From an uncultured Selenomonadales bacterium (lineage in GTDB: Bacteria; Bacillota; Negativicutes; Acidaminococcales; Acidaminococcaceae), in NCBI GenBank assembly GCA_900315345.1, contig OMYP01000016.1, positions 1 to 46,706 on the forward strand: DNA of 46,706 bases, given 5' to 3'. A model generated the notes under the pieces. It was given only the letters and a program-made list of their open reading frames with translations. It ran no database searches and was not told where the DNA came from. The position numbers were made by a program, and so were the translations under genes. Every line of letters starts with the position of its first letter. The first letter of the stretch is position 1. Shown piece by piece: positions 15,414-25,393 of the stretch.

Positions 15414-17783
15414 ATGAAAAAATACAAATACTGGGATTTGAAACAGTGCGATCAGACGCGGGTGGACGCCCTTGCCGCAAAGCTGGGAATCTCCCCTGTC
15501 ACCGCAGGCATTTTATGGAACCGGGGTCTGCAGGACGAACAGGAAATCAGGGATTTTTTATACGGTAAAGAAGAACGGTATTACGACCCCTTCCTGATGA
15601 AGGATATGGGGAAGGCGGCTGCGCGGATCATAGATGCAGTGTCTGCCCATGAGAAAATTGCGGTATACGGAGATTATGATGTAGATGGCATAACGGCCAG
15701 CTCATTGTTGTATTTATATTTGACAGGAAAAGGCGCTAATGTTTCTACTTACATTCCCAAACGGGAAGGGGAAGGCTATGGCCTGAACCGGGAAGCGTTA
15801 CAGCTTCTTTTTGATGAAGGGGTTACCCTTGTGGTTACGGTAGACTGCGGTATCAGCGGCGTGAAGGAAGTGGCGGAAGCCCCCCGGGGCATGGATATCA
15901 TCATTACGGACCATCACCGGCCGCCGGAAGTGTTGCCGGATGCCTGCGCCATTGTGAATCCCAAGCAGGCGGATTGCAATTATCCCTTTAAGGGATTGTC
16001 CGGGGTAGGGGTGGCCTTCAAGCTCTGCCAGGCCCTGGAGAAGCTGAACACCCCGGAAGGCCCGCTGTGGGAACAGCTGACGGAATTGGCTGCTCTGGGC
16101 ACCGTGGCGGACATTGTTCCCTTACAGGATGAAAACAGGGTCCTGGTGAAAGAGGGCATGAAGGCCATGGAGACCACGACCCTCACCGGTTTGCGCAAGT
16201 TGCTGGAAGTCTGCCATTGCGACCAGGACGCCGTTACCACGGAAAAAATCGGGTTTGTGCTGGCGCCCCGGCTGAATGCGTCAGGAAGGCTGGAACATGC
16301 GCAGCAGGCTGTGGAGCTGCTGATCACCAAGGATGAAGCGGCGGCGGAGGCCATGGCCGAAAACCTGAATAATGAAAACGTAGCCCGGCAGGAATTCAGC
16401 CGGCAGATTTTTGAAGAAGCGGAAGAGCTGCTGAAGCAACAGGGAAAGATTGGACCTGCCATCGTGCTGGCAGGAGAGTGGGATCCCGAGACCCAGACCG
16501 GGTGGCATCCCGGCGTAATCGGCATTGTGGCTTCCCGTCTGGTGGACAAATACTACCGTCCGGTGATCCTGATCAGCATCACCGGGGAAACGGCGAAAGG
16601 ATCCTGCCGCAGCATACCGCCTCTTGACCTGTACGATGCTATCGACGCCTGCTCAGCGGACCTGATCCAGTTTGGGGGCCACAGCCAGGCGGCGGGGCTG
16701 ACTCTGGAACGGGATAAAATAGAAGCATTCCGGTTACATTTTACGGAAGTTGTGAAAAACACCCTGAAGCCGGAAGATTTCCAACCCCATCTTTCCGTGG
16801 ATGTAGAATGGGATGTACATAAGGAGATGACCCTGGGGTTCCTCCATGAGCTGCAGCTTCTGGAGCCTTTTGGCTGCGAGAACCAGGCGCCCCTGTTCAT
16901 GATCCGCAATGTGGAGCTCCACAACCCCCGCCTCTTCGGGCAGGAGAATAACCATCTCCGCTTTTTTACGGACATCGGGTACCGGTCCTGCCACTGTATC
17001 ATGTGGCAGGGGGCGCCCTACCAGTTCTGTCTCACCAACAACACGGTTGCGGATATTGCCTTTAAGCCCCGCATCAATGTGTTTAACGGTACGGAAAGCA
17101 TCAATCTGGACGTGGCGGCCTTCCGGATGGACCTGGAGCTTCACGACTATCGCCGGAGTCCGGAGTTCAAGGAAAACGTGCTGGGCCGGTTGCTGCAGTC
17201 AGGAAAAGCCTTTACTGTTTTTGTAAACAGGGACAGCGGCGAACTGAAGGAGCTTTCAGGATATCCCGGGCTGAACATACGGCGTTATGGGGAACTCTGT
17301 GACGAGGCTGAGCAGAATGTCATATTTTACGAACTGCCCCGGGAAAACATATACCAATGGAAAAAATTCCCGGTATGGGGAAATAACGGAACGGTTTTGT
17401 ACATCCTTTATAATATGGATGACCTGTATATCCAAAAGCATCAGCTGCTGGACAGATATCCGGACCGGAACCATCTGGCGGAAGCTTACCGGTTTGTAAA
17501 GAAGGTTTTGCAGTCCCAGGCTGTGGCCAAGGTGGAGCAGTTGAAATACCAGGCGGAAAAGCATCAGCTGCATCTGCAGGATCATGACCTGCGCATCTTC
17601 TGTGAACTGGGATTCTTCCGAATCCACGGGGATTCTTTGATGATGGGGAGCACGGAGCATAAACAGCTGGATGCTTCTCCTACTTATGTTAAATTGTGCG
17701 GGGAAAAAGATGCCCTGCTGGAAATATACCAAAACAGTTTGCGTATTGCCTGTGCCCGTATACAGAGCCTGAAACGCAAATAG
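15414..17783 (+). CDS. recJ: Single-stranded-DNA-specific 5'-3' exonuclease RecJ
   Basis: RecJ degrades 5'-tailed single strands in recombination and mismatch repair. The 789-aa protein has the DHH phosphoesterase motifs: YGDYDVDG (85-92) as motif I, VTVDCG (142-147) as motif II and DHH at 166-168 as motif III. Downstream come GTVADIVPL, LAPRLNASGR, and the DHHA1 motif with FGGHSQAAGL. The length matches the long Firmicute type (B. subtilis RecJ is about 786 aa), which carries an extra C-terminal domain not found in E. coli. The start is ATG 15414 with GGAAAGA close upstream. rel follows after 12 bases. Confidence 0.96.
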   Translation: MKKYKYWDLKQCDQTRVDALAAKLGISPVTAGILWNRGLQDEQEIRDFLYGKEERYYDPFLMKDMGKAAARIIDAVSAHEKIAVYGDYDVDGITASSLLYLYLTGKGANVSTYIPKREGEGYGLNREALQLLFDEGVTLVVTVDCGISGVKEVAEAPRGMDIIITDHHRPPEVLPDACAIVNPKQADCNYPFKGLSGVGVAFKLCQALEKLNTPEGPLWEQLTELAALGTVADIVPLQDENRVLVKEGMKAMETTTLTGLRKLLEVCHCDQDAVTTEKIGFVLAPRLNASGRLEHAQQAVELLITKDEAAAEAMAENLNNENVARQEFSRQIFEEAEELLKQQGKIGPAIVLAGEWDPETQTGWHPGVIGIVASRLVDKYYRPVILISITGETAKGSCRSIPPLDLYDAIDACSADLIQFGGHSQAAGLTLERDKIEAFRLHFTEVVKNTLKPEDFQPHLSVDVEWDVHKEMTLGFLHELQLLEPFGCENQAPLFMIRNVELHNPRLFGQENNHLRFFTDIGYRSCHCIMWQGAPYQFCLTNNTVADIAFKPRINVFNGTESINLDVAAFRMDLELHDYRRSPEFKENVLGRLLQSGKAFTVFVNRDSGELKELSGYPGLNIRRYGELCDEAEQNVIFYELPRENIYQWKKFPVWGNNGTVLYILYNMDDLYIQKHQLLDRYPDRNHLAEAYRFVKKVLQSQAVAKVEQLKYQAEKHQLHLQDHDLRIFCELGFFRIHGDSLMMGSTEHKQLDASPTYVKLCGEKDALLEIYQNSLRIACARIQSLKRK

Positions 17784-17795
17784 GAAGGAAACATT

Positions 17796-20054
17796 ATGCC
17801 CTCGAGAGATGACCAGACCGTAAGTATAGAAGATTTTTTTGAATACCTGAAAACCTATTTGGATGAAAAGCAGATCGCTTTCGTAAAAAAAGCCTATGAG
17901 TTCGCGGCTAAAATGCATGCGGACCAGAAACGGCGCTCCGGGGAGCCCTATATCATCCATCCTACCCAGGTGGCCAACATTCTGGCCCAGATGAAGATGG
18001 ACGAGGAAACTCTGGCGGCGGCTTTTCTCCACGACGTAGTGGAAGACACGGATACTTCCCTTCAGGAGCTGAAGGAAATGTTCGGGGCCAAGGTGGCCAT
18101 GCTGGTAGACGGTGTGACCAAGCTGGGCAAAATTGAATATATTTCCAAAGAAGAACGGCAGATTGAAAATTACCGGAAGATGTTCCTGGCCATGGCCCAG
18201 GACATCAGGGTTGTTATCATAAAACTGGCGGACCGCCTCCACAACATGCGCACCATGAAATATATGCCGGTGCACAAGCAGCAGTCCATTTCTAAGGAGA
18301 CCCTTGAAATCTACGCTCCCCTGGCCAACCGTCTGGGTATTTATACCATCAAATGGGAACTGGAAGACATGGCTTTCCGGTATCAGGACCCGGAGCTGTA
18401 CTACAACCTGGTTGAACAGGTCAAAACCAAACGGAAAGAGCGGGAAGCCATGATCAACGACGCCATGGAAACATTGCGTCAGGAACTTGGCAAAGTAAAT
18501 ATCCGGTGTGAAATACAGGGTCGTCCCAAGAATTTCTACAGCATCTATAAGAAAATGATGCGTGACCATAAGGAATTGAACGAGATCTATGACCTGCTGG
18601 CGGTCCGGGTGCTGGTAGATACGGTGAAGGACTGCTACGGCGCACTGGGTATCGTCCACGGTCTGTGGCGTCCTATTCCGGGGCGGTTCAAGGATTACGT
18701 GGCGGTGCCCAAGTCCAATATGTACCAGTCCCTCCATACCACGGTGGCCTTTACCAACGGGCAGCCTCTGGAGATCCAGATCCGTACCTTCGAGATGCAC
18801 CGGATCAGCGAATTCGGTATCGCTGCTCACTGGCGGTATAAGGAAAGCGGCGGCTCCAATCCCGCTACCGGGTCCACCAAGTCCTACGCGGCCAAACTTT
18901 CCTGGCTGCGGCAGCTGCTGGAATGGCATAACGATATGAGCGACTCCAAGGACTTCGTCAATACGGTCAAGATGGATGTCTTTGCGGATGAGGTCTTTGT
19001 GTTTACCCCCCGGGGCGATGTTATCGACCTGCCGGTGGGGTCCGTGCCTATCGACTTCGCCTACCGGATCCACACGGACGTAGGCAACCGGTGTATCGGG
19101 GCAAAGGTGAACGGGCGCATTGTGCCCCTGGATTATAAACTGTCGAACGGGGATATCGTTGAGGTCATCACCAGCAAGCAGGCCTCCGGTCCCAGCCGGG
19201 ACTGGATCAACATCGCCGGTTCTTCCGATACCCGGAACAAGATCCGTTCCTGGTTTAAGAAGGAACGGAAGGAAGAGAACATAGAGCGTGGCCGGGATAT
19301 GCTGGAAAAGGAATGCCGGCGTCTGGGCTACGACAGCAAGGAATTTGCCACCCAGGAAAAGCTGAAGACCGTGGCGGAGAAGCTGCGGCTGCCGGACGTG
19401 GACGGCATGCTGGCTTCCCTGGGTTACGGCGGAACCGCCCTAACCAGCATCATGTCCAAGCTGGTGGATATATATAAACAGGAACAACAGAGGCAGCTGC
19501 AGAGCAAGAAAGATTTGTCCCAGCTGCTGGCGGAGCTTAAACCCCGCACGTCCAAGGCTAAGTCCAGCCACGGTATCCTGGTAAAGGGCGAGGATGGCAT
19601 CATGGTAAAGCTGGCCCGTTGCTGTAACCCGGTGCCGGGGGACCCGGTCATCGGGTATATCACCCGGGGCAGCGGTATTTCCGTTCATCGGGCGGACTGT
19701 CCCAACGTCATGTCCAATAACCCGGAGGAACAAAAGCGGCTTATTGACGTAACCTGGGACGTGGCCACCGATGCGGTCTACAAGGCGAATATCGTGATCG
19801 TTGCCGCGGATAAGCCGGGGATCATGGTGGATATCATGATGGCTATCAGCGAAAATAAGATCAATATCAATAATATCAGCAGCCATTCTGATAAAAACAA
19901 AATGGCTACCATCCATCTGGGCCTGGATATTACCAATATCGGCCAGCTGGAAACGATCATGAACCGGATCAAACGGATCCAGGGTATCTACAGCGTGGAA
20001 CGGATGACCACCGGAACCGGCGGCGGGGAAGGCGGGAAAGGAAAGAAACGATGA
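17796..20054 (+). CDS. rel: Bifunctional (p)ppGpp synthetase/hydrolase (Rel/SpoT homologue)
   Basis: The 752-aa product has every domain of a long RSH protein. The N-terminal HD hydrolase has H55, H79-D80 and E83-D84 (FLHDVVEDT). The synthetase domain (about 225-370) has RPKNFYSIYKKM, YDLLAVRVLV and MYQSLHTTV. A TGS domain follows at about 385-450 (DEVFVFTPRGDVIDLP), then a helical/zinc-finger region with ARCCNPVPGDPVIGY and a C-terminal ACT domain (about 660-740). Both active sites look intact, so it should make and remove the stringent-response alarmone. The start is ATG 17796 after AGGAAGG. The stop overlaps the MBL gene by ATGA. Confidence 0.96.
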   Translation: MPSRDDQTVSIEDFFEYLKTYLDEKQIAFVKKAYEFAAKMHADQKRRSGEPYIIHPTQVANILAQMKMDEETLAAAFLHDVVEDTDTSLQELKEMFGAKVAMLVDGVTKLGKIEYISKEERQIENYRKMFLAMAQDIRVVIIKLADRLHNMRTMKYMPVHKQQSISKETLEIYAPLANRLGIYTIKWELEDMAFRYQDPELYYNLVEQVKTKRKEREAMINDAMETLRQELGKVNIRCEIQGRPKNFYSIYKKMMRDHKELNEIYDLLAVRVLVDTVKDCYGALGIVHGLWRPIPGRFKDYVAVPKSNMYQSLHTTVAFTNGQPLEIQIRTFEMHRISEFGIAAHWRYKESGGSNPATGSTKSYAAKLSWLRQLLEWHNDMSDSKDFVNTVKMDVFADEVFVFTPRGDVIDLPVGSVPIDFAYRIHTDVGNRCIGAKVNGRIVPLDYKLSNGDIVEVITSKQASGPSRDWINIAGSSDTRNKIRSWFKKERKEENIERGRDMLEKECRRLGYDSKEFATQEKLKTVAEKLRLPDVDGMLASLGYGGTALTSIMSKLVDIYKQEQQRQLQSKKDLSQLLAELKPRTSKAKSSHGILVKGEDGIMVKLARCCNPVPGDPVIGYITRGSGISVHRADCPNVMSNNPEEQKRLIDVTWDVATDAVYKANIVIVAADKPGIMVDIMMAISENKININNISSHSDKNKMATIHLGLDITNIGQLETIMNRIKRIQGIYSVERMTTGTGGGEGGKGKKR

Positions 20055-20665
20055 AGATCAGACTGATGGAAGTAGGACCTCTCTGCACAAACTGTTACCT
20101 GGCCGAAAATGAAGACACGAAACATGCGGTGCTTGTGGACCCCGGCGATGACGGGGACCGCATCATGGATGTAGTGAAAAAATACGGTCTCACCATTGAC
20201 GCTATCCTGCTTACCCACGGCCATGCGGATCACATCAGCGGCCTGAAGGAAGTGCGGGAAGGCACGAAAGCGAAAGTGTATATTGGAGAAGGGGACGCGG
20301 ACCGGCTCACCCATTCCACATCGCTGTTTTTCCCGGGGCCTGCCAAGAATTACGGGGCGGCGGATGTAATTGTAAAAGACAACGATGAATTTGAAGCGGC
20401 GGGGATTTCGTTTAAAGTGTTGGCCACCCCGGGCCATACTCCGGGTGGTGTCTGCTATGTGGCAGAGGATGCCGTCTTCTGCGGGGACACCATTTTTGCG
20501 GAATCTATCGGGCGGACGGATCTGCCCGGGGGTAATTACGGCACGCTGCTGAAATCTATAAAAGAGAAAATTTTGCCTTTAAATGACGATATGATGCTGT
20601 TGCCGGGCCATGGTCCGTCTACCAGCGTAGAATGGGAAAGGAAAAGGAATCCCTTCCTGCAGTAA
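20051..20665 (+). CDS. Metallo-beta-lactamase-fold hydrolase (glyoxalase II/YcbL-like)
   Basis: The 204-aa protein is a compact MBL-fold hydrolase. THGHADH at 55-61 is the metal-binding signature, followed by a TPGHTPGG His, the bridging Asp in CGDTIFA and the final His in LPGHGPST. This set matches small YcbL/glyoxalase-II-like thioesterases that bind two metal ions; the true substrate is unknown. It lacks the C-terminal domain of full-length glyoxalase II. Its ATG overlaps the rel stop codon by four bases, so it is translated together with rel. An MBL gene right after rel is frequent in Firmicutes. Confidence 0.92.
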   Translation: MKIRLMEVGPLCTNCYLAENEDTKHAVLVDPGDDGDRIMDVVKKYGLTIDAILLTHGHADHISGLKEVREGTKAKVYIGEGDADRLTHSTSLFFPGPAKNYGAADVIVKDNDEFEAAGISFKVLATPGHTPGGVCYVAEDAVFCGDTIFAESIGRTDLPGGNYGTLLKSIKEKILPLNDDMMLLPGHGPSTSVEWERKRNPFLQ

Positions 20666-20774
20666 GTCAGCGACCGGGGCAGACCGAGGAACATGTTGGG
20701 CCTGCGGTAATGCGAAAGTCGTTCCTTTGTCAGTATTTCAATTTGGTCCCTTAACGATCTGAAAGAGTTTTACC

Positions 20775-21956
20775 ATGAAGAATAAATATCTCCATTATGT
20801 ACAACAGCATACGGTGGTGAAATTCCTCATAGCCTTTATCGTTTCGGCGATACTGTACGCCATGAGTTCTTTCCTGTTCCCAATCCTGCTGGCTATCGGG
20901 CTGGCCTTTGCCCTGTACCCCCTGTCCCGGGCTTTCGTCCGGCTTCAGCTGGGGAAGACGGGGATGCATCCCTCCCGGGTCGCTGCCATTGTGCTGGCTT
21001 TTATTGCGTCAGCTATTTTTATGGGAATTGTTATATCGTTTGTGGTATTGCCCCTGTTCGGACAGATCAATGAACTGATCGTGAAGCTGCCGGAGTACTC
21101 CGAGCAGATGCAGGGAGAATCCCTGCTTCGTATCCTGAAGGATCCTTCGGCAGGGGTTCCCATGCTTCCTTCTAATCTGGAAGGACTGCTGAACGACGCC
21201 ATCAATTCCATTATGGGTTTCCTGACCAACGTGGTCCGGAACCTTTTGAACTCAACCGTCCAGCTGGTGGCTAACCTGGTAGGTCTTATCGTGGTACCTT
21301 TTCTGGCCTTTTATTTCCTGAAGGACTGGAAGGTGCTCTGCAATATGATCACCGACCTGTTTACTCCCGAAGCCCGTCCTAAAGCCAGCCGGGTCATGGC
21401 TAACATTGGCATTGCCATCAGCAGTTATGTAGAAGGGCTGTGGAAACTGAGTATCCTGTCGGCTCTGTCGGTGACCATCGTGCTGTTGATTTTGGGAGTT
21501 CCGTATCCGCTGGTCTTTGGTCTCATCGCCCTGCTGGCGGAAACCATTCCTGTGATTGGTCCTATTATTTCCGCCATTCCGGCAATCTTTGTGGCCTATA
21601 CATCCACAACAGCACACACGGCATTTGTTCTGGCCATATTCTATATTGTGTATTACACTGTGGACAGCCAGGTATTGCAGCCGGTGATCATGGGGAAAAA
21701 AATAAAGCTCCATCCTGTGGTGATTTTGCTGGCCTTAATGATCGGCGGCAAGCTGTTTGGCATTCTGGGCATGTTGTTTGCTATGCCTGTAGCCGCTGTG
21801 TACCGGGTGCTGTACGACGAACTGTGGCATTACGATGGAAAGGACATGGAAGAAGATCTGGAAACGGACGAAGTAGCCGCTTCCCTGACCACAGATCCTA
21901 CCGATGACCAGCTTGTGCAGCAACGGAAGGAAATGGCGGTACAGAAGAAAAACTGA
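20775..21956 (+). CDS. AI-2E family permease
   Basis: The 393-aa protein has the AI-2E family (PF01594) layout: two N-terminal helices (about 15-45), a third around 67-90, a long soluble loop with amphipathic helices, then a block of five C-terminal helices (about 150-345). Family stretches include VPFLAFYFLKDW, the GVPYPLVFGLIALLAETIPVIGPIIS region and QPVIMGKKIKLHPVV. Members export autoinducer-2 or act as sodium/proton antiporters; which applies here cannot be told. The last ~50 residues are a charged cytosolic tail. A GAAAGAG SD lies upstream of ATG 20775. Confidence 0.92.
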   Translation: MKNKYLHYVQQHTVVKFLIAFIVSAILYAMSSFLFPILLAIGLAFALYPLSRAFVRLQLGKTGMHPSRVAAIVLAFIASAIFMGIVISFVVLPLFGQINELIVKLPEYSEQMQGESLLRILKDPSAGVPMLPSNLEGLLNDAINSIMGFLTNVVRNLLNSTVQLVANLVGLIVVPFLAFYFLKDWKVLCNMITDLFTPEARPKASRVMANIGIAISSYVEGLWKLSILSALSVTIVLLILGVPYPLVFGLIALLAETIPVIGPIISAIPAIFVAYTSTTAHTAFVLAIFYIVYYTVDSQVLQPVIMGKKIKLHPVVILLALMIGGKLFGILGMLFAMPVAAVYRVLYDELWHYDGKDMEEDLETDEVAASLTTDPTDDQLVQQRKEMAVQKKN

Positions 21957-21982
21957 AAATAAAAATATTTCTATAATTAGTA

Positions 21983-22001
21983 CGGACTGATTGTCAGTCC
22001 G
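21983..22001. promoter_or_regulatory. Perfect inverted repeat overlapping the hisS -35 box
   Basis: CGGACTGA (21983-21990) and TCAGTCCG (21994-22001) form a perfect 8-bp dyad with a 3-base centre. It covers the -35 element of the promoter called for hisS. It could be an operator. As a terminator for the preceding gene it lacks a T-run. Confidence 0.45.
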
Positions 22002-22019
22002 GGCTAAAAGTGGTAAAAT
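21991..22019 (+). promoter_or_regulatory. Probable hisS-aspS promoter
   Basis: TTGTCA (21991-21996), a 17-base spacer, TAAAAT (22014-22019). The leader is about 110 bases, with no T-box sequence. Confidence 0.5.
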
Positions 22020-22138
22020 ATATATCGCTTGTTGATTGTAAAATTTGAATGTAACTGTTAAAAGCGTTTGGAGGCGGAAGCTCTTTCTGCCCATAACTTT
22101 TTTGTAATAGGCTTCGGCAGTTTAAAGGAGGAGTCTGC

Positions 22139-23443
22139 GTGTTAACAACAGAACCGCGCGGCACCAAGGATATCCTTCCTTCAGAGGTTGGCGCATGGCG
22201 CTACGTGGAAGGGGTCCTGCGGGAGTTGTGCAGGTGTTTTGGTTTTAAAGAGATCCGTACCCCCGTGTTCGAACATACGGAGCTGTTCCAGCGGGGCATC
22301 GGCGACACTACGGATGTAGTGGAAAAAGAGATGTATACCTTCATTGACCGGGGTAAGCGCAGCATTACCCTGCGTCCGGAAAACACGGCTTCCGCCGTGC
22401 GGGCTTTTGTGGAACATAAAATGTACGCGGAACCGGACCCGGCCAAGCTGTTTTATATCGGTCCCATGTTCCGGTACGACCGGCCTCAGGCTGGCCGCCA
22501 GCGCCAGTTCCACCAGTTCGGGATAGAGCTGCTGGGAGCTTCCGGTCCTAATGCGGACGCGGAGATCATCCTGCTGGCTGTGCAGATTTTGCGGAAGCTT
22601 GGACTGAAGGACCTGCAACTGAAGATCAATACGGTGGGCTGCCCGGAATGCCGGCCTGCCTACCGGCAAAAACTGCAGGACTACTACCGGCCTCATTTAG
22701 AGGAACTGTGCGAAGACTGCCGTTCCCGCTTCGACCGGAACCCCATGCGGATTTTAGACTGCAAGAACGAGAAGTGCCATGCCCTGGCAGCCGGCGCCCC
22801 GAAACTTTCGGAATGCCTGGATGAGGAGTGCAGACAGCATTTCGCCAAAGTGCAGGAGCTGCTGACGGCGGCGGGAGTTGAATTTACCGTAGATCCTACG
22901 TTAGTGAGGGGGTTGGATTACTACACCCGCACCGCCTTTGAGATCCAGTACACGCCTTTGGGCGCCCAGAGCGCCGTATTAGGCGGCGGCCGTTACGACG
23001 GGCTGGTGGAGGAAGTAGGGGGACCTGCCACTCCGGGTATCGGGTTTGCCATGGGCATGGAGCGTGTGATCCTGGCCCTGGAAAGTCAGAACCTGCTGCC
23101 GGCAAAGGACGACAGCATCGATGTGTTTGCCGTGGCCCCCAGACCGGAAGCGGCGGTGCTGGCCTTCACCGTAGTGGAAAAGTTGCGGGAAGCAGGCCTG
23201 TGTGCGGCTTACGATTACCAGCAGCGCAGCATGAAAGCCCAGATGAAAGCAGCCAACCGGCTCAACGCCAAATATGTGCTGATCTTCGGGGAAGACGAAA
23301 TGGCCCGGGGGATGGTAACCCTGCGGGACATGCAGGGGGCTGACCGGGATACCCGGGCGGCGGATAAGAACAATAACCAGCGGGAGATTCCCATTTCGGA
23401 TATTACAACTATTTTAAAGACAGAGGTGCAGAAGAATGAGTGA
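22139..23443 (+). CDS. hisS: Histidyl-tRNA synthetase
   Basis: The 434-aa class II synthetase shows PRGTKDILP at the N terminus and motif 2 FRYDRPQAGRQRQFHQ. The His-specific signatures are LVRGLDYYTRTAFE (HisA motif 1) and GGGRYDGLVEEVGG (motif 2 region). Motif 3 is FAMGMERVI, and the C-terminal part is the anticodon-binding domain. Length is normal for bacterial HisS (about 420-430), so it is not the HisZ paralogue, which lacks parts of this. The start is GTG 22139 preceded by AAAGGAGGAG. It overlaps aspS by eight bases, the usual Firmicute hisS-aspS pair. Confidence 0.97.
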   Translation: MLTTEPRGTKDILPSEVGAWRYVEGVLRELCRCFGFKEIRTPVFEHTELFQRGIGDTTDVVEKEMYTFIDRGKRSITLRPENTASAVRAFVEHKMYAEPDPAKLFYIGPMFRYDRPQAGRQRQFHQFGIELLGASGPNADAEIILLAVQILRKLGLKDLQLKINTVGCPECRPAYRQKLQDYYRPHLEELCEDCRSRFDRNPMRILDCKNEKCHALAAGAPKLSECLDEECRQHFAKVQELLTAAGVEFTVDPTLVRGLDYYTRTAFEIQYTPLGAQSAVLGGGRYDGLVEEVGGPATPGIGFAMGMERVILALESQNLLPAKDDSIDVFAVAPRPEAAVLAFTVVEKLREAGLCAAYDYQQRSMKAQMKAANRLNAKYVLIFGEDEMARGMVTLRDMQGADRDTRAADKNNNQREIPISDITTILKTEVQKNE

Positions 23444-25229
23444 AAAGTTTAAGCGCGACCATCATTGCGGTACGCTGACCAAAGCCGATTCCGGCAAAGA
23501 AGTGGCCCTGTGCGGCTGGGTGTCCAAACGCCGCGACCATGGCGGACTGATTTTTATCGACCTGCGGGACCGTTCCGGTATCTGCCAGGTAGTTATCGAT
23601 CCCGATGCCGGCGAAAGCTTCAAGAACGCGGAAGCCATCCGCAGCGAATACGTGATCCAGGTATTCGGCAAAGTGCGGGAACGGGACGCCGAGACCGTGA
23701 ACCCCAACATCGCTACCGGCGACATTGAAGTGGTGGCCAGCACCCTGAACGTGCTGAACGGCGCCAAGACGCCTCCCTTCTATATCCAGGACGGCATCGA
23801 CACCGACGAGAACCTGCGCCTGAAATACCGTTACCTGGACCTGCGTCGTCCGGAGATGCAGGCCAACCTGATTTTACGTCATAAAGTAACCAAGCTGATG
23901 CGGGACTACATGGACAACAACGGCTTCCTGGAAATTGAGACTCCCATGCTGTGCAAGAGCACTCCGGAAGGGGCCCGGGACTATCTGGTGCCCAGCCGTG
24001 TGAACCCCGGCAAGTTTTACGCGCTGCCCCAGTCCCCCCAGATTTTCAAACAGCTGCTGATGGTAGGTGGCTATGAACGGTACTTCCAGATTGCCCGTTG
24101 CTTCCGGGACGAAGACCTGCGGGCGGACCGCCAGCCGGAATTCACACAGCTGGACGTGGAAATGTCCTTTGTGGAAATGGACGACGTAATGGACATGATG
24201 GAAGGCCTCATCGCCTACGTGTTCAAAGGCGCTCTGGGCGTGGAGGTAAAGACCCCCATGCAGCGCATGACCTGGGACGAAGCCATGGACAAGTACGGCA
24301 GCGACAAACCGGACCTGCGTTTCGACATGCCCCTGATCAACATGGTAGAAGCGGTTTCCGGCTCTGACTTTAAAGTATTCAACAACATTATTGCCGACGG
24401 CGGCATTGTAAAAGCCATCAACGTAAAAGGCGATGCCGCTATTCCCCGCCGGGAACTGGACGGGCTGGTTGACTTCGTTGCCATTTACGGGGCCAAAGGC
24501 CTGGCCTGGATGCAGATCCAGCCGGATGGCAGCGTAAAATCGCCTATCGCCAAATTCTTTGACGAAGCCCACCTGAACGCCATTAAGGAAACCGCCGGTG
24601 CGGAACCGGGGGACCTGCTGCTTTTCGTGGCGGATAAGCCCGCCGTTGTAGCCCAGGCTCTGGGCGCACTGCGCATTGAAATGGCAAAACGCATGAACCT
24701 GATTGACAAAGACAAATTATGCTTCACATGGGTGACCCGGTTCCCCATGTTCGAGTGGAACGAGGATGAAAAACGCTGGGTAGCTATGCACCATCCCTTT
24801 ACGGCCCCCTGCGACGAAGACCTGCCCATGCTGAAGACCGATCCGGGCAAGGTATACGCTAAAGCCTATGACATGGTGCTGAACGGCGTGGAACTGGGAG
24901 GCGGCTCCATCCGTATCCACCGCCGCGACGTGCAGAACGCCATTTTTGAAGCCATTGGCCTTACGGACGAAGAAGCTCAGGAAAAGTTCGGCTTCATGAT
25001 GCAGGCCTTTGAATACGGCGCGCCGCCCCACGGAGGACTGGCCTTCGGCCTGGACCGCATGATCATGCTGATGGCAAAACGTCCCTCCATCCGCGACGTA
25101 ATTGCGTTCCCCAAGACCCAGAACGCCAACGACATGATGAGCGAAGCCCCCAACGTGGTAGACGAGAAGCAGCTGCGTGAACTGCATATCCGCCTGTCCC
25201 TGCTGGCAAAAGAAAAGAAACAGCAGTAA
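23436..25229 (+). CDS. aspS: Aspartyl-tRNA synthetase (bacterial type)
   Basis: The 597-aa protein has an N-terminal OB anticodon-binding fold (GWVSKRRDHGGLIFIDLRDRSG region), the class II core and the bacterial GAD insertion (about 280-420). Core stretches include FLEIETPML, RCFRDEDLRADRQPEFTQLD as motif 2 and GLAFGLDR as motif 3. This is the bacterial rather than archaeal AspRS; such enzymes may also misacylate tRNA-Asn where GatCAB is used, which cannot be judged here. ATG 23436 lies inside hisS, with AGAGG and then AGAA upstream in its coding region. Confidence 0.97.
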   Translation: MSEKFKRDHHCGTLTKADSGKEVALCGWVSKRRDHGGLIFIDLRDRSGICQVVIDPDAGESFKNAEAIRSEYVIQVFGKVRERDAETVNPNIATGDIEVVASTLNVLNGAKTPPFYIQDGIDTDENLRLKYRYLDLRRPEMQANLILRHKVTKLMRDYMDNNGFLEIETPMLCKSTPEGARDYLVPSRVNPGKFYALPQSPQIFKQLLMVGGYERYFQIARCFRDEDLRADRQPEFTQLDVEMSFVEMDDVMDMMEGLIAYVFKGALGVEVKTPMQRMTWDEAMDKYGSDKPDLRFDMPLINMVEAVSGSDFKVFNNIIADGGIVKAINVKGDAAIPRRELDGLVDFVAIYGAKGLAWMQIQPDGSVKSPIAKFFDEAHLNAIKETAGAEPGDLLLFVADKPAVVAQALGALRIEMAKRMNLIDKDKLCFTWVTRFPMFEWNEDEKRWVAMHHPFTAPCDEDLPMLKTDPGKVYAKAYDMVLNGVELGGGSIRIHRRDVQNAIFEAIGLTDEEAQEKFGFMMQAFEYGAPPHGGLAFGLDRMIMLMAKRPSIRDVIAFPKTQNANDMMSEAPNVVDEKQLRELHIRLSLLAKEKKQQ

Positions 25230-25360
25230 TGGACCGGTAAGGAAAGGGGAGCTGTATTGTAGAATTGTAACAGCGAATCCGGCGTGATGGCATTCCCTTA
25301 ACAAACCGAACTGCAAAAGATTTGTATTTGGGTAAAATGTGTAAAACCAGTATAATTACA

Positions 25361-25393
25361 AGGTCCGGAGCATTGAAAAAATGCTCCGGACCT
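25361..25393 (+). terminator. Hairpin after aspS, probable terminator or attenuator
   Basis: A perfect 13-bp stem (25361-25373 with 25381-25393) and A-rich loop. The tail GTTATTATATAGG is only moderately T-rich. The loop bases TTGAAA also serve as a possible -35 of the promoter that follows. Confidence 0.55.

Noticed and set aside
17256..19073. 605-codon open frame on the minus strand across recJ and rel
   Set aside because: It lies wholly antisense to two genes with complete motif sets and has no SD or recognisable domain; it is a by-product of codon bias in GC-rich genes.
22020..22138. T-box or other riboswitch before hisS
   Set aside because: No GGTACC-type T-box sequence and no terminator next to the start codon.
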